Below are positions 22,339-32,772 of a stretch of 53,290 bases of DNA, one piece after another. Location: NCBI GenBank assembly GCA_020719775.1, contig DYPS01000006.1:1-53290 (forward strand). Reading direction: 5' to 3'. Under the pieces are notes generated by a model. The model was not told the DNA's origin, did not search any database, and saw nothing but the letters and a program-made list of their open reading frames with translations. How positions within the stretch are numbered: the first letter of the stretch is position 1; every line of letters begins with the position of its first letter. The translations under genes were made by a program, and so were the position numbers. This DNA is from Desulfosporosinus sp. (GTDB lineage: Bacteria; Campylobacterota; Campylobacteria; Campylobacterales; Arcobacteraceae).

Positions 22339-23223
22339 TTAATAAGTTTATTTATTATAAATAAAGTTAGGACCTAGCTCCAAAAAATTAATATATAAAT
22401 CTCAGTCATTTGCTTCATTGAGAGACTAAAAGGGAAAGTAAAGCAAGTTGATAGGCATTGAAGTTTATTAAACATAAGTATAAAAATATTTTGTTTTGAA
22501 ATTGGAATCAATACCATCCTGAATATTTGATCAATTAAAATTTCACACATGTTCTAGTTGCCATGCTCTCACTACTCTTCAAAGATTTATTCAAAAAAAT
22601 TATTGATAAATTGCTAATTGTTTTGTAATCTCGCTAATTAATGTAAAAATCATTAACTATTAAACCATCACTCATCTAAGTGTACATTTTCAAAATATAG
22701 GTCTATATTTCGACGAATAGAGTTAAAAAATGTCTTCATCTTTAACAATGCAAATTGTATGAGTGGTACTAAATTATAGTGTTAATATTATAATTTATAA
22801 TCGATGGTTTCGATGTCAATTCAACTCAGAAACTAGCCATTTTCATTCTCTGTTTTAAAGATTAAGATTAATAGTTGAAGGTTACAGTGTTTTAAAATCA
22901 AAGCACAATTTATTGATCATAAATTTGTGCTGTAAAAAATAAGAGCCAACAAATGACAAAACATATTTCTAAACGAATATATCAATAGAAGAAAAGATGA
23001 CTATATTTAAACTGATTACAAGACGATAGTTCAATGAAAACATAAACTTAATTTAGATAAAATATAAGGAAGTACAAAATGCAACTTCTGAGCAATTCTG
23101 TTTGAAATAGTTAAATACTCTGAGTGTATTCTAATTTTGATGCTGATTTGGCAGTTGGTTTCAAATAAAGTGAGATTGGAGGAGATGAGATAAAAGGGGG
23201 AATAGTAAAATGTTAATAAGGTA
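22339..23223. other. Intergenic with one weak forward ORF
   Basis: 885 bp. A forward frame runs from ATG 22563 to TGA 22914-22916 (117 codons) and ends in fairly natural-looking sequence (IIDGFDVNSTEKLAIFIL), but with TGA as the only stop such lengths arise by chance in AT-rich DNA, so I give it little weight. Nothing else seen. Confidence 0.35.
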
Positions 23224-23679
23224 TCATCTTCGTTTTTTCTTGCGAATGGGTCTGGGTCTCCGCATTTGGCTGGCAGTTCTTTTTTTATTTCTTTTCTTTT
23301 TTCTAATATTAAATAATCTCTACTTTGATTAAAACCTAGGCTAACCATATGGTGTTAACTGTCTATCAACATTCGTCCCTAGTTCAGCAAAAGCAGGAGA
23401 TGACAGACTGCTAAGCGAGAATAATTTTTCTTTTGAGTCTATATTGATTTTGACATGATTCGTGGGATTATTAAAGGGTATGTTTTTATTCCAGCCAACA
23501 TAGACATTGCCATCGAACCATGTTCTCTCTAGGTAGATTGTTTCTAATTAATCGATTTGATTTTAAAGATGAAATATTTGCCCCTAGATTTCGTGCTACT
23601 AGTCTAAGAGCTTTTGAACATCTGCTTTGATTTTTTGGTTCTTGAATTTCATTTAAATATTAATGTAACAAGACAACAT
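23224..23679 (-). CDS. EAF6/NuA4-domain histone acetyltransferase subunit-like
   Basis: A 151-residue protein with the short EAF6 (MEAF6) signature: a coiled coil (ADVQKLLDEEHEIEGQI, LENQIDELETIYLE) followed by RTWFDGNVYVGWNKNI and DSKEKLFSLSSLSSPAF, which correspond to the family's LERQIYxxExxYL, GNIIKGW and RLFSxSSxTSP elements. EAF6 is a small subunit of NuA4/MOZ-type acetyltransferase complexes. The C-terminus is an Arg/Lys-rich tail ending KKKRR. The start at 23679 follows an in-frame TGA 24 bp upstream (23704-23706, antisense); an alternative ATG is at 23652. The frame before that TGA is also open and coding-like (see findings). It is divergent with the pseudokinase gene. Confidence 0.72.
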
Positions 23680-23918
23680 TCCAATGCCTTTATAATCATA
23701 TCACAGGGTTAACACTGCAGGTTGAAACAAAGGCGGAACATAGACCTCACAGAGAAAATTGTCATTGCAATTTTAATGAAATTAAGATTTGTTGATAATT
23801 TCCTAAGTTCCAATGAAGTTTTATTTTTTGAATATTAAGTGGAACTCTTGAGCAGAGCACTCCTTAATTGATTTAATTTACAATTAAATTGGTATGTAAT
23901 ATAATATCGCAAATTAAA

Positions 23919-25113
23919 ATGGGACAAATCTAATCAAAAACTATGGTGAAAGAAGGGTGGTTTTAAAAATTCGGAAGAGTCGAGTTTATTGAAGATTAAG
24001 GCAGTTAAAACAAAACATAAATAAGAGTGAGTTTAGAATCATCTCTCAGTCAATAGTAGCTTTCAAATTGGGAAAATCTTGTAAAATAACTTCAGAATAA
24101 TCCCTAAATATCTAAATATATTGTTCTACCACTTCGTTTCGAAGAGAACAATTGCTTCGTATGCACCAGCAATGGCCGTAAAAATGCAATCAAGGTAAAC
24201 AACATAGCATTTAGCTTTACTACAATAAATTAAATTGCTCATTGAGTCAATAAATTAGAAATAGGAGAGAAACTCAAAAATATTTTGAAGAAAGCTAACT
24301 GTGGTATCTGCTTTATGTATTGGTGAGAGTAGCTGCATTCTTTGAGGAGAAGTCTTTCTATCTTGGAAATGTACATCCTAGCAACGTAATTTTAAACGAA
24401 ATGGGACGTATTCTTATCTTTACAAGCGCTTCATCGCCTAATTAACCTTTAAATATTTAGAAAATAAAACATTCTAAATACTAGGATATTTTTATTGGTA
24501 TGATCTTTGTAATATAGCTCCCGAATAAATCAAAATAGTGAATGATGAACATCATTTCGATACCTCAATAAATGAGCTGAATCAAAACAAAATTGACCTT
24601 TTTAACATAGGATTGGTCCTACTCGAAGCCATTCTTCTAAAAGATTGCTATTATTTGTATGAACGAACTAAATTTTCATTTAGGTAAGATAATCTTATTT
24701 CTTACAAAGAACAGTTAATTAATGAAAAAATGCAATATAGTCAAACTCTTATAAACTTCGTCAATCATTTTTTGACTGTTGATTACAATCAAAGAAATAA
24801 ACCATCATATTACTACAAATTACTAAAATCTTATGAAACATAAATTTTGGCATTGAAAGTTTTTGAAACTAAAAATTTGAATGATTTACAAGATTCGCCA
24901 CAAGTCATGAACTATCTTGAGAGAACTTCTCCTAATACGAGATAAACTAAATATTTATCATTGGCTAAAAAAATTAGAGAAAAAGGAAAATAATCAACTA
25001 AAAAGACAAAATAAGCCTCTGCAGAATAAAAAAAATAAGTATAATACATTCCAATTAAAATCAATCGTAAACTGTTTAAGGAAGAAGCTGAAGAAATACA
25101 CAAATAAATCTGA
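23919..25113 (+). CDS. Protein kinase-like protein, catalytically dead (pseudokinase)
   Basis: A 384-residue protein with a divergent kinase fold. N-lobe VLPLRFEENNCFVCTSNG is followed by the C-lobe stretch FYLGNVHPSNVILNEMGRIL, the position of HRDLKPxNIL-x-G-x-(I/V)-K, but the catalytic Asp of HRD is missing. The DFG position reads IFTSASS. An APE-like IAPEEIK and the F-helix KIDLFNIGLVLLEAI remain. It should therefore act as a scaffold or regulator rather than a phosphotransferase. The N-terminus starts MGQI, which could be myristoylated (Gly2), and the C-terminus is Lys-rich. Introns are 24195-24214 and 24498-24517 (20 nt). Confidence 0.75.
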
Positions 25114-25305
25114 GTTAGACTTAAGACTATGATATTCTTTTCTTTAAATAAACTCTTTTACATAAAACTATATTGCTAATCAATGATTTTTTTTTTTTTG
25201 AAGTTTATTTATTTTGAAGTTTTCTTTTTTAGTTCACTTTCATATAGATATGACGATTTGACTCCATTTTGAACTAAATCTCTCTTATTATATTTACTTA
25301 TTCAC

Positions 25306-26247
25306 ATGAGTGACGAACATATTCAGAAAAATACTTGCCCTTCCAACACAGAAAATGACTAAGATAATGAAGAAGCCAACTTTTTGCACTTCGATCTACT
25401 CACTCTCAATGATCGCAAAACTTCATTCAATTAAACTGAAATGCAAATCAATGATAGAGAAATTGATGGTTGCTGCTCACCTTCATTCAAAAATAGATCT
25501 CAACAGCCTACCAAAGAAAAGAAAATTAAATTGATTCATAAAAAATAGAAGGAAGATGAGGATGATAAAAAAATAAGTATGAACAGGAAACGTAGGATAA
25601 CATTTTTAGAAAGAAGAGTTGATGAACTAGAAAGAGAAATTTCATCATTTCGAAGAAATTAACATTTCTGTCATCAATGCAGGAATAGATTGCCAGATTA
25701 TTATCGCGAGGGGATTGAGGAGCTTATACAACCAGAAGAACTCGCTCTAAATGGAGCAGGAGATTATGAAACGAAGAGACACTCGAAAGATAGTCTTGAG
25801 TTCGAAAAGATAGATTTTCATACTCCTTTGATGCAAACGCGAGAAATGTAAGAAAAAATGTGGATTTTTGTTGGAACTATGTTGATTGCAATGGGAAGTA
25901 AAATTATGGATTTCGATGGAACTATCAACATCTTCAAGGTGTTAAAGCAATCAGTGGACAAAATCAGACGTCAGGTTTAAAAATGCTAGCCTAAACTAGG
26001 CTTATAATTTTATTGTCTCAAAGAGTAGCTTCGTTAGCCTAACTGTTTAATTGATGGGATGAATTTTGATCCATTCTATAGCGGCAAATAGGAGTTAGGT
26101 TATGGAAACTTTAGTTTATAAGGAGTAAAGTTATAGAGTGTTTAGGAATATGAGCTAATTTACGATGTAAAATATAACTTCAATATCAAATATGATACAC
26201 TTTTGACCATCATGGAATACGCTCGAGATCATTGCTCGATTTCCTGA
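25306..26247 (+). CDS. Basic-coiled-coil domain protein, unknown
   Basis: A 313-residue protein without introns. The N-terminal 85 residues are acidic and Ser/Asn-rich. A basic patch (KKEKEDEDDKK, then MNRKRRITFLERRVDELERE) runs straight into a short coiled coil. This looks like a bZIP-type arrangement, but the conserved Asn/Ala of the bZIP basic region are not convincing. Two CxxC-like cysteines follow (HFCHQCRNRLP). The C-terminal half is globular with no recognised domain. A nuclear DNA-associated role is possible but not shown. Confidence 0.75.
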
Positions 26248-27208
26248 AATTAATTTCTGTCAACTCTGCTTTTAATGATGTTTAACTAATTTATATATAA
26301 ACTCATTTATTCTTTTTTTCAATCCTCTCAGTTTTATATTAATGCAACACATAATGGGTTATTTTAGACAACTAACAATTTCGAGTGATATATTACATTC
26401 ATTTTAACATCAGTTTTGGATTTATTCACTTAGATATTTTTTAATCAATAATATCGATAATACTACTAATAAAATAAAAAATTAATCAATTGAGTGTCAA
26501 TCAAGTGAGTAAAATATTGTTGAGAAGGTGCAAATAACCAAAAATATTCATTCTTCATAAAATTGTATTCCAAACTAAAGATTTTAGGGGTTGAACTGCA
26601 AATATGTCTCAAGTCATATAGAAATCAAACTAAAATTAGGTCAGTATTATTTGATTTAAAGCCTTTTATTCAAATTATCGAACCCAAAATCGAACAAATA
26701 TTAATATTATGAAAGTATTAACATAGTCTGCAGGAAAATAGTGAAACATCAACCAAAAATATTTGCCAAATGCTAAAAAATAAATCAAAATTATTCAATT
26801 ATCAATAAAAAGCTTTAAATTATTGATAATAAAAGTAAATAAGTTAATGATAATTTGAAAAAATAGATATTTGTGATGAAATAGAGGCTAAACAAATAAA
26901 ATTTACATTGATGAAATAAGGTAAATTAAGTTAGCTAAAAATATAATACTGATAGACAGAGAATATAAATTGATGACATTCTCTTAATCAAAAACTTTAC
27001 TATTTTTTTTTTAATTATCAGTATTTTTCATTATGTTTGTTCGCTAATAACCAAAAACTAAAAAAATATTATTCTTCAAAATTACATCATTAAATAATAA
27101 TCATAAATAACCTTTTAAATAAAAAGCAAGTGATTCGTGATGAATGTTGAATGAGTTATAAAAGGGTATAATTATGTCCATTTTTATTATTTAATTTTCC
27201 TCAACTTT
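26248..27208. other. Long AT-rich intergenic region
   Basis: 961 bp, the AT-richest stretch between genes in this part, with many A and T runs and no convincing frame or RNA gene. It separates the coiled-coil gene from the H-protein gene, both forward, so its right end should hold the latter's promoter. Confidence 0.5.
27157..27163 (+). promoter_or_regulatory. TATA-like box upstream of H-protein gene
   Basis: TATAAAA lies 46 bp before the ATG of the glycine cleavage H gene, in an otherwise featureless AT-rich leader. Such strings are common in AT-rich DNA, so this is only suggestive. Confidence 0.25.
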
Positions 27209-27631
27209 ATGAGATCCCTTTTCTTTGTCAGAAGATACTTTGCCAGTACTGCTCCTTCTTATTCAGACATCAAGTATACAAAAAGCCACGAATGGGTTCA
27301 GTATTTCCCAGAGACAAAACTTGCAAGAGTAGGCATCTCAAACTTTGCACAAGAACAACTTGGAGAAATCGTACACGTCGAACTCCCAGCCATTGGAAAG
27401 AAAGTCGCCGAACTAGAAAGCACTGTTGTGATCGAAAGTGTTAAAATCGCAGCTGATGTGTATACTCCCGTTGCTGGACAAGTCACCAAAGTTAATGAGG
27501 CAGTCAGTAAAGAACCAACACTAATCAATACAAAACCATAAGAATCCTGGCTTTTCGAATTGTCAGTTTCATCAGAACCTAAAAATCTCCTCTCTTCAGA
27601 GGAATATCTCAAAACCCTCGACCAGCACTGA
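27209..27631 (+). CDS. GCSH: Glycine cleavage system H protein, mitochondrial
   Basis: The 140-residue lipoyl carrier that shuttles the aminomethyl group between P, T and L proteins of the glycine cleavage system in the mitochondrial matrix. An N-terminal presequence (MRSLFFVRRYFAS, basic and hydrophobic) precedes YTKSHEWV, VGISNFAQEQLGEIVHVELP and the lipoylation site VIESVKIAADVYTPV, with the target Lys at about residue 79, then the AGQVTKVNEAV and LLSSEEY ends. Length fits the family (mature about 125-130). No intron; only one TAA codon, late in the gene, consistent with good expression. Confidence 0.96.
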
Positions 27632-27838
27632 TTCCATTCTGTTAGATTATTTCTTCACATTTTTCCCTTTAATTTTCAACCCAACCAATTCAGTTCTTCA
27701 TAAATGGAGCACATATAAATTTATCAACCTTAAATAGTTGAGGAAGTCAAAATGAATAAAGATGTGGGTTTCGATATGATTCTTGCGATTGTGTTAAATA
27801 TGATGGTGTTTGCTGATATTGATATTTGCTAATGTTGA

Positions 27839-28130
27839 TCAATAGACATAGTCGGGATCGGAGTTGGCCTTTTTGAATCCTGGTTTGCCGCAGATGAAAA
27901 GTTATTGTCTCAAATTAACACAGTTCTATGGCTTGCCGGGGTTGTTTTCGAGGCACAAAGTGAAGTTATTGAATTCTGCTGGGCATTCCTTTTTGACTAT
28001 GAGCATACGAGGAGCCGAGTTGTCCTCTCTTGGGAACCTACATTTAGGAATGGCATTACTCAATACCCTTATTCTCTAAAAGGGTGCTTCTCTTCTTGGC
28101 AGTTGAGAACATGTAAGATCTTGTTTCCAT
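27839..28130 (-). CDS. Twin-CX9C (CHCH) mitochondrial intermembrane-space protein
   Basis: A small protein of 89 residues containing two CX9C motifs in one helical hairpin: CPAEFNNFTLC and CVNLRQELFIC, joined by LENNPGKPEN. Such proteins fold in the mitochondrial intermembrane space by Mia40-dependent disulfide formation. The spacing and the NP in the loop recall CHCHD5/Mix14-type proteins, but I cannot fix the family member. A 22-nt intron at 28038-28059 joins METRSYMFSTAKKRS to the CHCH exon in frame. Without it the protein would start at the internal ATG before LIVKKEC (about 55 residues). Confidence 0.78.
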
Positions 28131-28406
28131 CTCTTTGACGATCAAATAAAATTTAAATAATAAAAAATGAATTAATCAAGAATTATCAATCTTTCTTACC
28201 CAATATGCGAGGAATTGAAAAGACCATAAAAATATAATAAACATATGATGTTGAAGTCTTTGAGTATTTTAGTTGTTTTATAATTAAAAAGACAGTTTTA
28301 ATCTTGCTTTTTTCTCGGTCATTGAAATTTTATGATTGGAATATAGTATATATGTTTTAGATATATTTTTTTGATATGCTTAAACTATAAATTAATTATA
28401 ATTGAG

Positions 28407-29427
28407 ATGAGTCGAGGACTGCTCTCTGCACTTTCCGCACTGACAATAGTCACAGGTATACATCTTATAACATAGGAACTGCTGCCTTTTATTTCTTCAA
28501 AAAGATTGCAGCCCCCTCTACCTAACTTATTGATAGATTAGTAGTCAAAAAGATCCTCATCAAACTTAGAAAAAGAGCATATAGCACCCTACGGGAGATA
28601 GCATTTATAGTTAACAACATCCGAACTCTTGAAGGAGATCTTTAGATCAAAAAAATCAGTTAGATTTTCATGCGTGATGGAGGTATATTGTTTCCCATTT
28701 AGGCAGTGGTGAGAAGAAACTACATGCAATTGAGGCTCTAGTTCTTGAGGAAGAATAAATCTCACGTACTGCATTGTCTTAACTCAGAAAAAGATTTCGA
28801 GTACTCCTGCAATCACTATTGTGATAGTGACATTGAGATCAAAATATTGTTATAAACCTTTAGGAAGGACTTGAATATGGCTTTATAGGGAGTAATTGAG
28901 TCTTATATGGGTCCACTGCCTCGTTTTTAGCCCTAAAAAGTTTTGAAAATGCAATAACATATTTTGAAGAGTATTTGTGGTTATATTTAGGGCGTATGGA
29001 CGTAATATGTAAGAAGTACATATAACACATGTCAAATGAAGAATGTTTAAAATTATAGGCTCAAATGTAATTGATTTAATAAGTAGCTAGTTAAGAGTAT
29101 TTGCAATGTTAAGGCATCCATCATGAAAAATAACCTAACGAAAAGATATTTATGGCTATTTTGGAACATTATTATAGACATGATGCCGAGTTTAAGGAAC
29201 AATTTGAACAGCTGGAGTTAGATATGGAAATGTGTAACTTTTGTGGCTATGTAGTTATTATTTAAATGGATAATACATGTAAGAAAAAAGAGATAGATAG
29301 AATGAAACAGGAGGAAAGAAGACATGAGGAAAAGAAGAGTGAGAGTTAGCCGAAGATGGAGTTTTAAATAAAATAGGAAAAATAAACTGATCTTTAGATG
29401 CATATAAAAGAGAGCGAAAATAATTGA
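28407..29427 (+). CDS. Membrane-anchored protein, unknown
   Basis: A 326-residue protein with one N-terminal hydrophobic segment (LLSALSALTIVTGTAAFYFF), then a long, mainly helical part containing several cysteines (SCNHYCDSD, CNFCGYVV with a later Cys) and a Glu/Lys-rich C-terminal tail. Two 20-nt introns (28456-28475, 29067-29086) are required; the second removes a TGA that would otherwise truncate the frame. The N-terminal arrangement (short lead, single anchor, large cytosolic domain) would fit an organelle outer-membrane protein, but no family is recognised. Confidence 0.75.
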
Positions 29428-29717
29428 ATTTGCGTGAGAAAAACAAAGATAATTAATCGATTGATTGTACTTCACTAAAATCTTTTCAATAATAACAAAC
29501 TCTATCTATACTTCTTTCATTCATTATATCTTTATTAATGATTAAAATGGTACAAAAAATAATAATAAACTAATAGTAAATCTTTTCAAACTAATCTTAT
29601 TCTCGGCAATTAAATCTTTTTTATTGTCTAGATCATATTTTATTCAAATAACAAAGTTGTAATAGTTGGTCTTCAGAAATCAATTCTATAATCCTATTTG
29701 ATAATTATTATTTAAGT

Positions 29718-30647
29718 ATGAAAAAATCAATATTGATCGCTTCTATATTTTTCATTTCACTCATCGCTGTTTACTTTGAAACTAGTCAATCGAATCCTGA
29801 TACTTTCGAACATTGGAAGACACAATTTGCTGTTAGCTTCGATCCAAAAGAAGAAATGTATAGAAAGTTAATTTTTGAAAAAAATGTCAAAATTATTGAA
29901 ACTCATAATGCAGATACAACCCAAACATATAAAATGGGAATCAATCAATTCACAATTTACTCTCGTGAATAGTTTACTGCCAGATTCCTCATTCACATTC
30001 CTCAACCAATCTCCTCTATAAAAAATGTAGATCACTCTTATGAACCTGGAGATGACATTGATTGGGTCGCTTTAGGCAAAGTATCAAGAGTTGGTACTCA
30101 AGGTCAATGTGGATCTAGTTGGGCATTCAGTGCTACAAGTGCTGTGTAATCATTCTATAAAATCAAAGGGGAAAATATTGATAATTTGTCAGTACAACAA
30201 TTAGTTGACTGTTCATTTTTGGAAGGGAGTGGAGGATGTACTGGAGGATGGCCTCCTTCGGGTCTTAGCTATATTCAAAAACGAGGTGTTGTATATTAAT
30301 ATGACTATCCTTATGTGGCAAAAGATCAAAATTGTCAAGTTCATGGTGGACCCGTTAAAATTGGAGATTGTAGATTGTATTTTTCATGTTCTGACATGCT
30401 TGAAGCAATTAAAAAAGGACTCATTACTTTGTCAGTTGCTGCTAATTAGTGGGTTTCATATAGTAGTGGAGTATTTGACAACTGTCACTCATCTACTAAT
30501 CATGCTGCTCTTTTGGTTGGAGTTGTGGATGGAGCTTGGAAGGTCAAAAATTCATGGGGGACAAGTTGGGGAGAAGGAGGCTATATTAGACTTGCCCCAG
30601 GAAATACTTGCAATATTTGTAGTGCTGGTTTTCAACCTCAAAATTGA
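29718..30647 (+). CDS. Cathepsin L-like protein with Cys-to-Ser active site
   Basis: A papain-family (C1A) protein of 309 residues: signal peptide/anchor (ILIASIFFISLIAVYF), I29 propeptide inhibitor domain (FEHWKTQF, KMGINQFTIYS, REEFTARF) and mature domain. The active-site block reads QGQCGSSWAFSAT: the first Cys of CGSCW is kept but the catalytic Cys at about residue 134 is Ser (AGT). His in NHAALLVGV and Asn in KNSWGTSWGE remain. It could be a pseudoprotease, a binding protein, or a serine-nucleophile variant like Plasmodium SERA proteins. AVESFY, VYEYDYPY and REEF carry Glu as TAA or TAG where the family has Glu. No intron; first of three tandem paralogues. Confidence 0.93.
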
Positions 30648-31447
30648 TTTGCGAATTAATAGATAAATATTCATAGATATATTTATCTTACTATTCTCAT
30701 TGATTTTAAACTATTGGAGGAAGTCAATTCATATTATTTTCTAAAAAGATTAAAAAAAACTATTTTTTTTAATATTTATTTAAAAAATAGTCTTTTTTTC
30801 ATAACAGAGTTTAGGCTCTTTAAGATCAATAGTTAACATTTATCTCAATATAATAATCCATTAATTCATTGATTCATCTTAATTATCTTAACCATAGTCA
30901 TTTGTTCTCATAAGTTCTTAAACTTGCTGATCGAAATTGAGGCTAATACAATCAAATCACAACAATTAAGTTTCTAAGTCTTTTCACTATCAGTGTTTCA
31001 TTTCTTTTTGCTTTATTATATCTATTTTGAAGCTTTAATTTGCATTTTTTAACTTTCTCCAACTCTAACATAGCATTGACAACAAACAAATCATTAAAAA
31101 TTGGCGATGAAATAAATAAATGGAAGTAAACTGAATCAGCAAACTTCATCGATAATCTTCAGAGAATGAAGTAATAAAGGATAATATCGAAATAACTTCA
31201 ATAACAATGAAATAAACAAAAATCTACTTGCTTCTAATTATTCAAAAAAATGCAAAAGTCAAAAGCATTTCGAAGAAAACAAAAAAAATAAAGAAGCTGA
31301 TAAAGATTATTCTAATAATTATTGATATTTTGGTGTATTTAATCATTTTTTATTTATTGATGTATTCATATGTTCTGGAATGAAAACAGTTAGCAAATTA
31401 ACAACATAAATCTGATTGTTAATCCTATCTGACTATAATAATTTCAT
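30648..31447. other. Intergenic spacer between cathepsin genes
   Basis: 800 bp between the first and second cathepsin genes. A reverse 65-codon frame (30952-31149) is Lys-rich and coiled-coil-like but short and without homology, so it is not called. Long A and T runs occur around 30744-30795. Nothing else recognised. Confidence 0.45.
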
Positions 31448-32374
31448 ATGCAAAAGCAACTCTTGGTCGCCTCTCTGATCTCATTGGCTATCCTCGCTGT
31501 CTACTATACCTCATCTGAGGCTAAGCTTGACGCCTTCGAAGAATGGAAGGGACAATTCGGAGTTAACTGGGCCCCTGAAGAGGAAGCCTACAGAAGATTG
31601 ATCTTTGAAAAGAACCTCATTCAAATCAACAAACACAACGCTGATCACACCCAAACCTACAAAATGGGAGTCAATCAATTCTCTATCTTCACCACTGAAG
31701 AATTCGCCACCATTTTCCTTACCCCCATGCCAATGGTCGGAACCCCCAAGGTTGATGAGACTTTTGAAGTTATTGGTGATGTTGATTGGACCACTCAAGG
31801 AGGAGTTTCCCCAGTCAAGAACCAAGCATCATGCGGATCATGCTGGGCTTTCTCCGCAACAGGAGTCCTCGAATCAACTTTACTCGTTCAAAAGAAACAA
31901 GGATCCAGCCTCTCTGAGCAACAATTGGTTGATTGCTCAAGAACTCAAGGAAATCAAGGATGCAACGGAGGATGGCCATCAAATGCTCTTAAGTACATCC
32001 AAGCCAATGGTATTGCCTCTGAAAGTCAATATCCCTATGTTGCTAAGGATCAAGCCTGCAAGACTCAAGGTGGATCAACCAAGATCTCAGGTCAAAAGAG
32101 TTTCTCTGGATGCGCTGGACTTACTAGCGGAATCAACTCTGGACCCATTTCCGTTACTGTTGATGCCACTAACTGGTCACCATACAGAAGCGGTGTCTTC
32201 AACAACTGTGCTGCTTCCATCAATCACGCCGTTCTTTTGGTCGGTGTTGTTGGAGGAAATTGGAAAATCAAGAACTCTTGGGCTACCAGCTGGGGAGAAT
32301 CTGGATACATTAGACTTACTGGAGGTAATACTTGCGGAGTTTGTGCTTACGCTGGTGTTGTTCCCACTCTTTGA
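31448..32374 (+). CDS. Cathepsin L-like cysteine protease (canonical)
   Basis: A complete 308-residue papain-family protease. A signal peptide (LLVASLISLAILAVYY) and I29 propeptide (FEEWKGQF, MGVNQFSIF, TEEFATIF) precede the mature enzyme with catalytic Cys in NQASCGSCWAFSAT, LSEQQLVDCS, CNGGWPSNA, catalytic His in NHAVLLVGV and Asn in KNSWATSWGESGYIRL. It should act in lysosome/phagosome or be secreted. It has no TAA or TAG codon at all and strongly C-biased third positions, unlike both flanking paralogues, which points to very high expression. No intron. Confidence 0.97.
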   Translation: MQKQLLVASLISLAILAVYYTSSEAKLDAFEEWKGQFGVNWAPEEEAYRRLIFEKNLIQINKHNADHTQTYKMGVNQFSIFTTEEFATIFLTPMPMVGTPKVDETFEVIGDVDWTTQGGVSPVKNQASCGSCWAFSATGVLESTLLVQKKQGSSLSEQQLVDCSRTQGNQGCNGGWPSNALKYIQANGIASESQYPYVAKDQACKTQGGSTKISGQKSFSGCAGLTSGINSGPISVTVDATNWSPYRSGVFNNCAASINHAVLLVGVVGGNWKIKNSWATSWGESGYIRLTGGNTCGVCAYAGVVPTL

Positions 32375-32772
32375 TCGTTCATCTCAATCAAACATCATTC
32401 AATCATCTCTATTAAATATCAAATTTTATTTCTTTTTATAGTTTTATCATTTGGAATATTTTTTTTAATTGTTCCTTTACTAAAAGTAATTGAAATTACC
32501 AAGATTGATATTTAAACTGTATTAATGTTTATTGAATTGGGAAAGATTGCTAGTTTTGCTTTTATTTATCGATTCGAAATTAAATTAGTGATTTCTATTA
32601 TTAAGTATAGTTGTGTAATTCGAAGAAGGTATATTTTTCATCATCAATAAATAAAATTATAACTTTTTCAACTAATTAGTCATTTTTTTTACTGAAATTT
32701 AGCCGAAAAGATGTTTCGAACATCACAAGCTTTATATGTTTAATTTTAGTTCAAATCTTTATAATAATTTCT
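32375..32772. other. Intergenic spacer between cathepsin genes
   Basis: 398 bp between the second and third cathepsin genes, AT-rich, nothing recognised. Confidence 0.5.

Noticed and set aside
23704-23706. Selenocysteine or dual-meaning TGA within the EAF6 gene
   Set aside because: TGA ends every other gene, there is no visible SECIS-like hairpin, and EAF6 can start at the ATG just after it. Kept only as a low-key finding.
23939-24018. Reverse frame opposite the pseudokinase 5' end as a separate gene
   Set aside because: It overlaps well-supported coding sequence on the plus strand and has no recognisable motif.
27864-28138. Forward frames opposite the CX9C gene
   Set aside because: The reverse strand encodes two properly spaced CX9C motifs, a far more specific signal than the open forward frames.
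30952-31149. Reverse 65-residue Lys-rich frame between cathepsin genes
   Set aside because: Too short, no homology and AT-rich composition; no better than chance.
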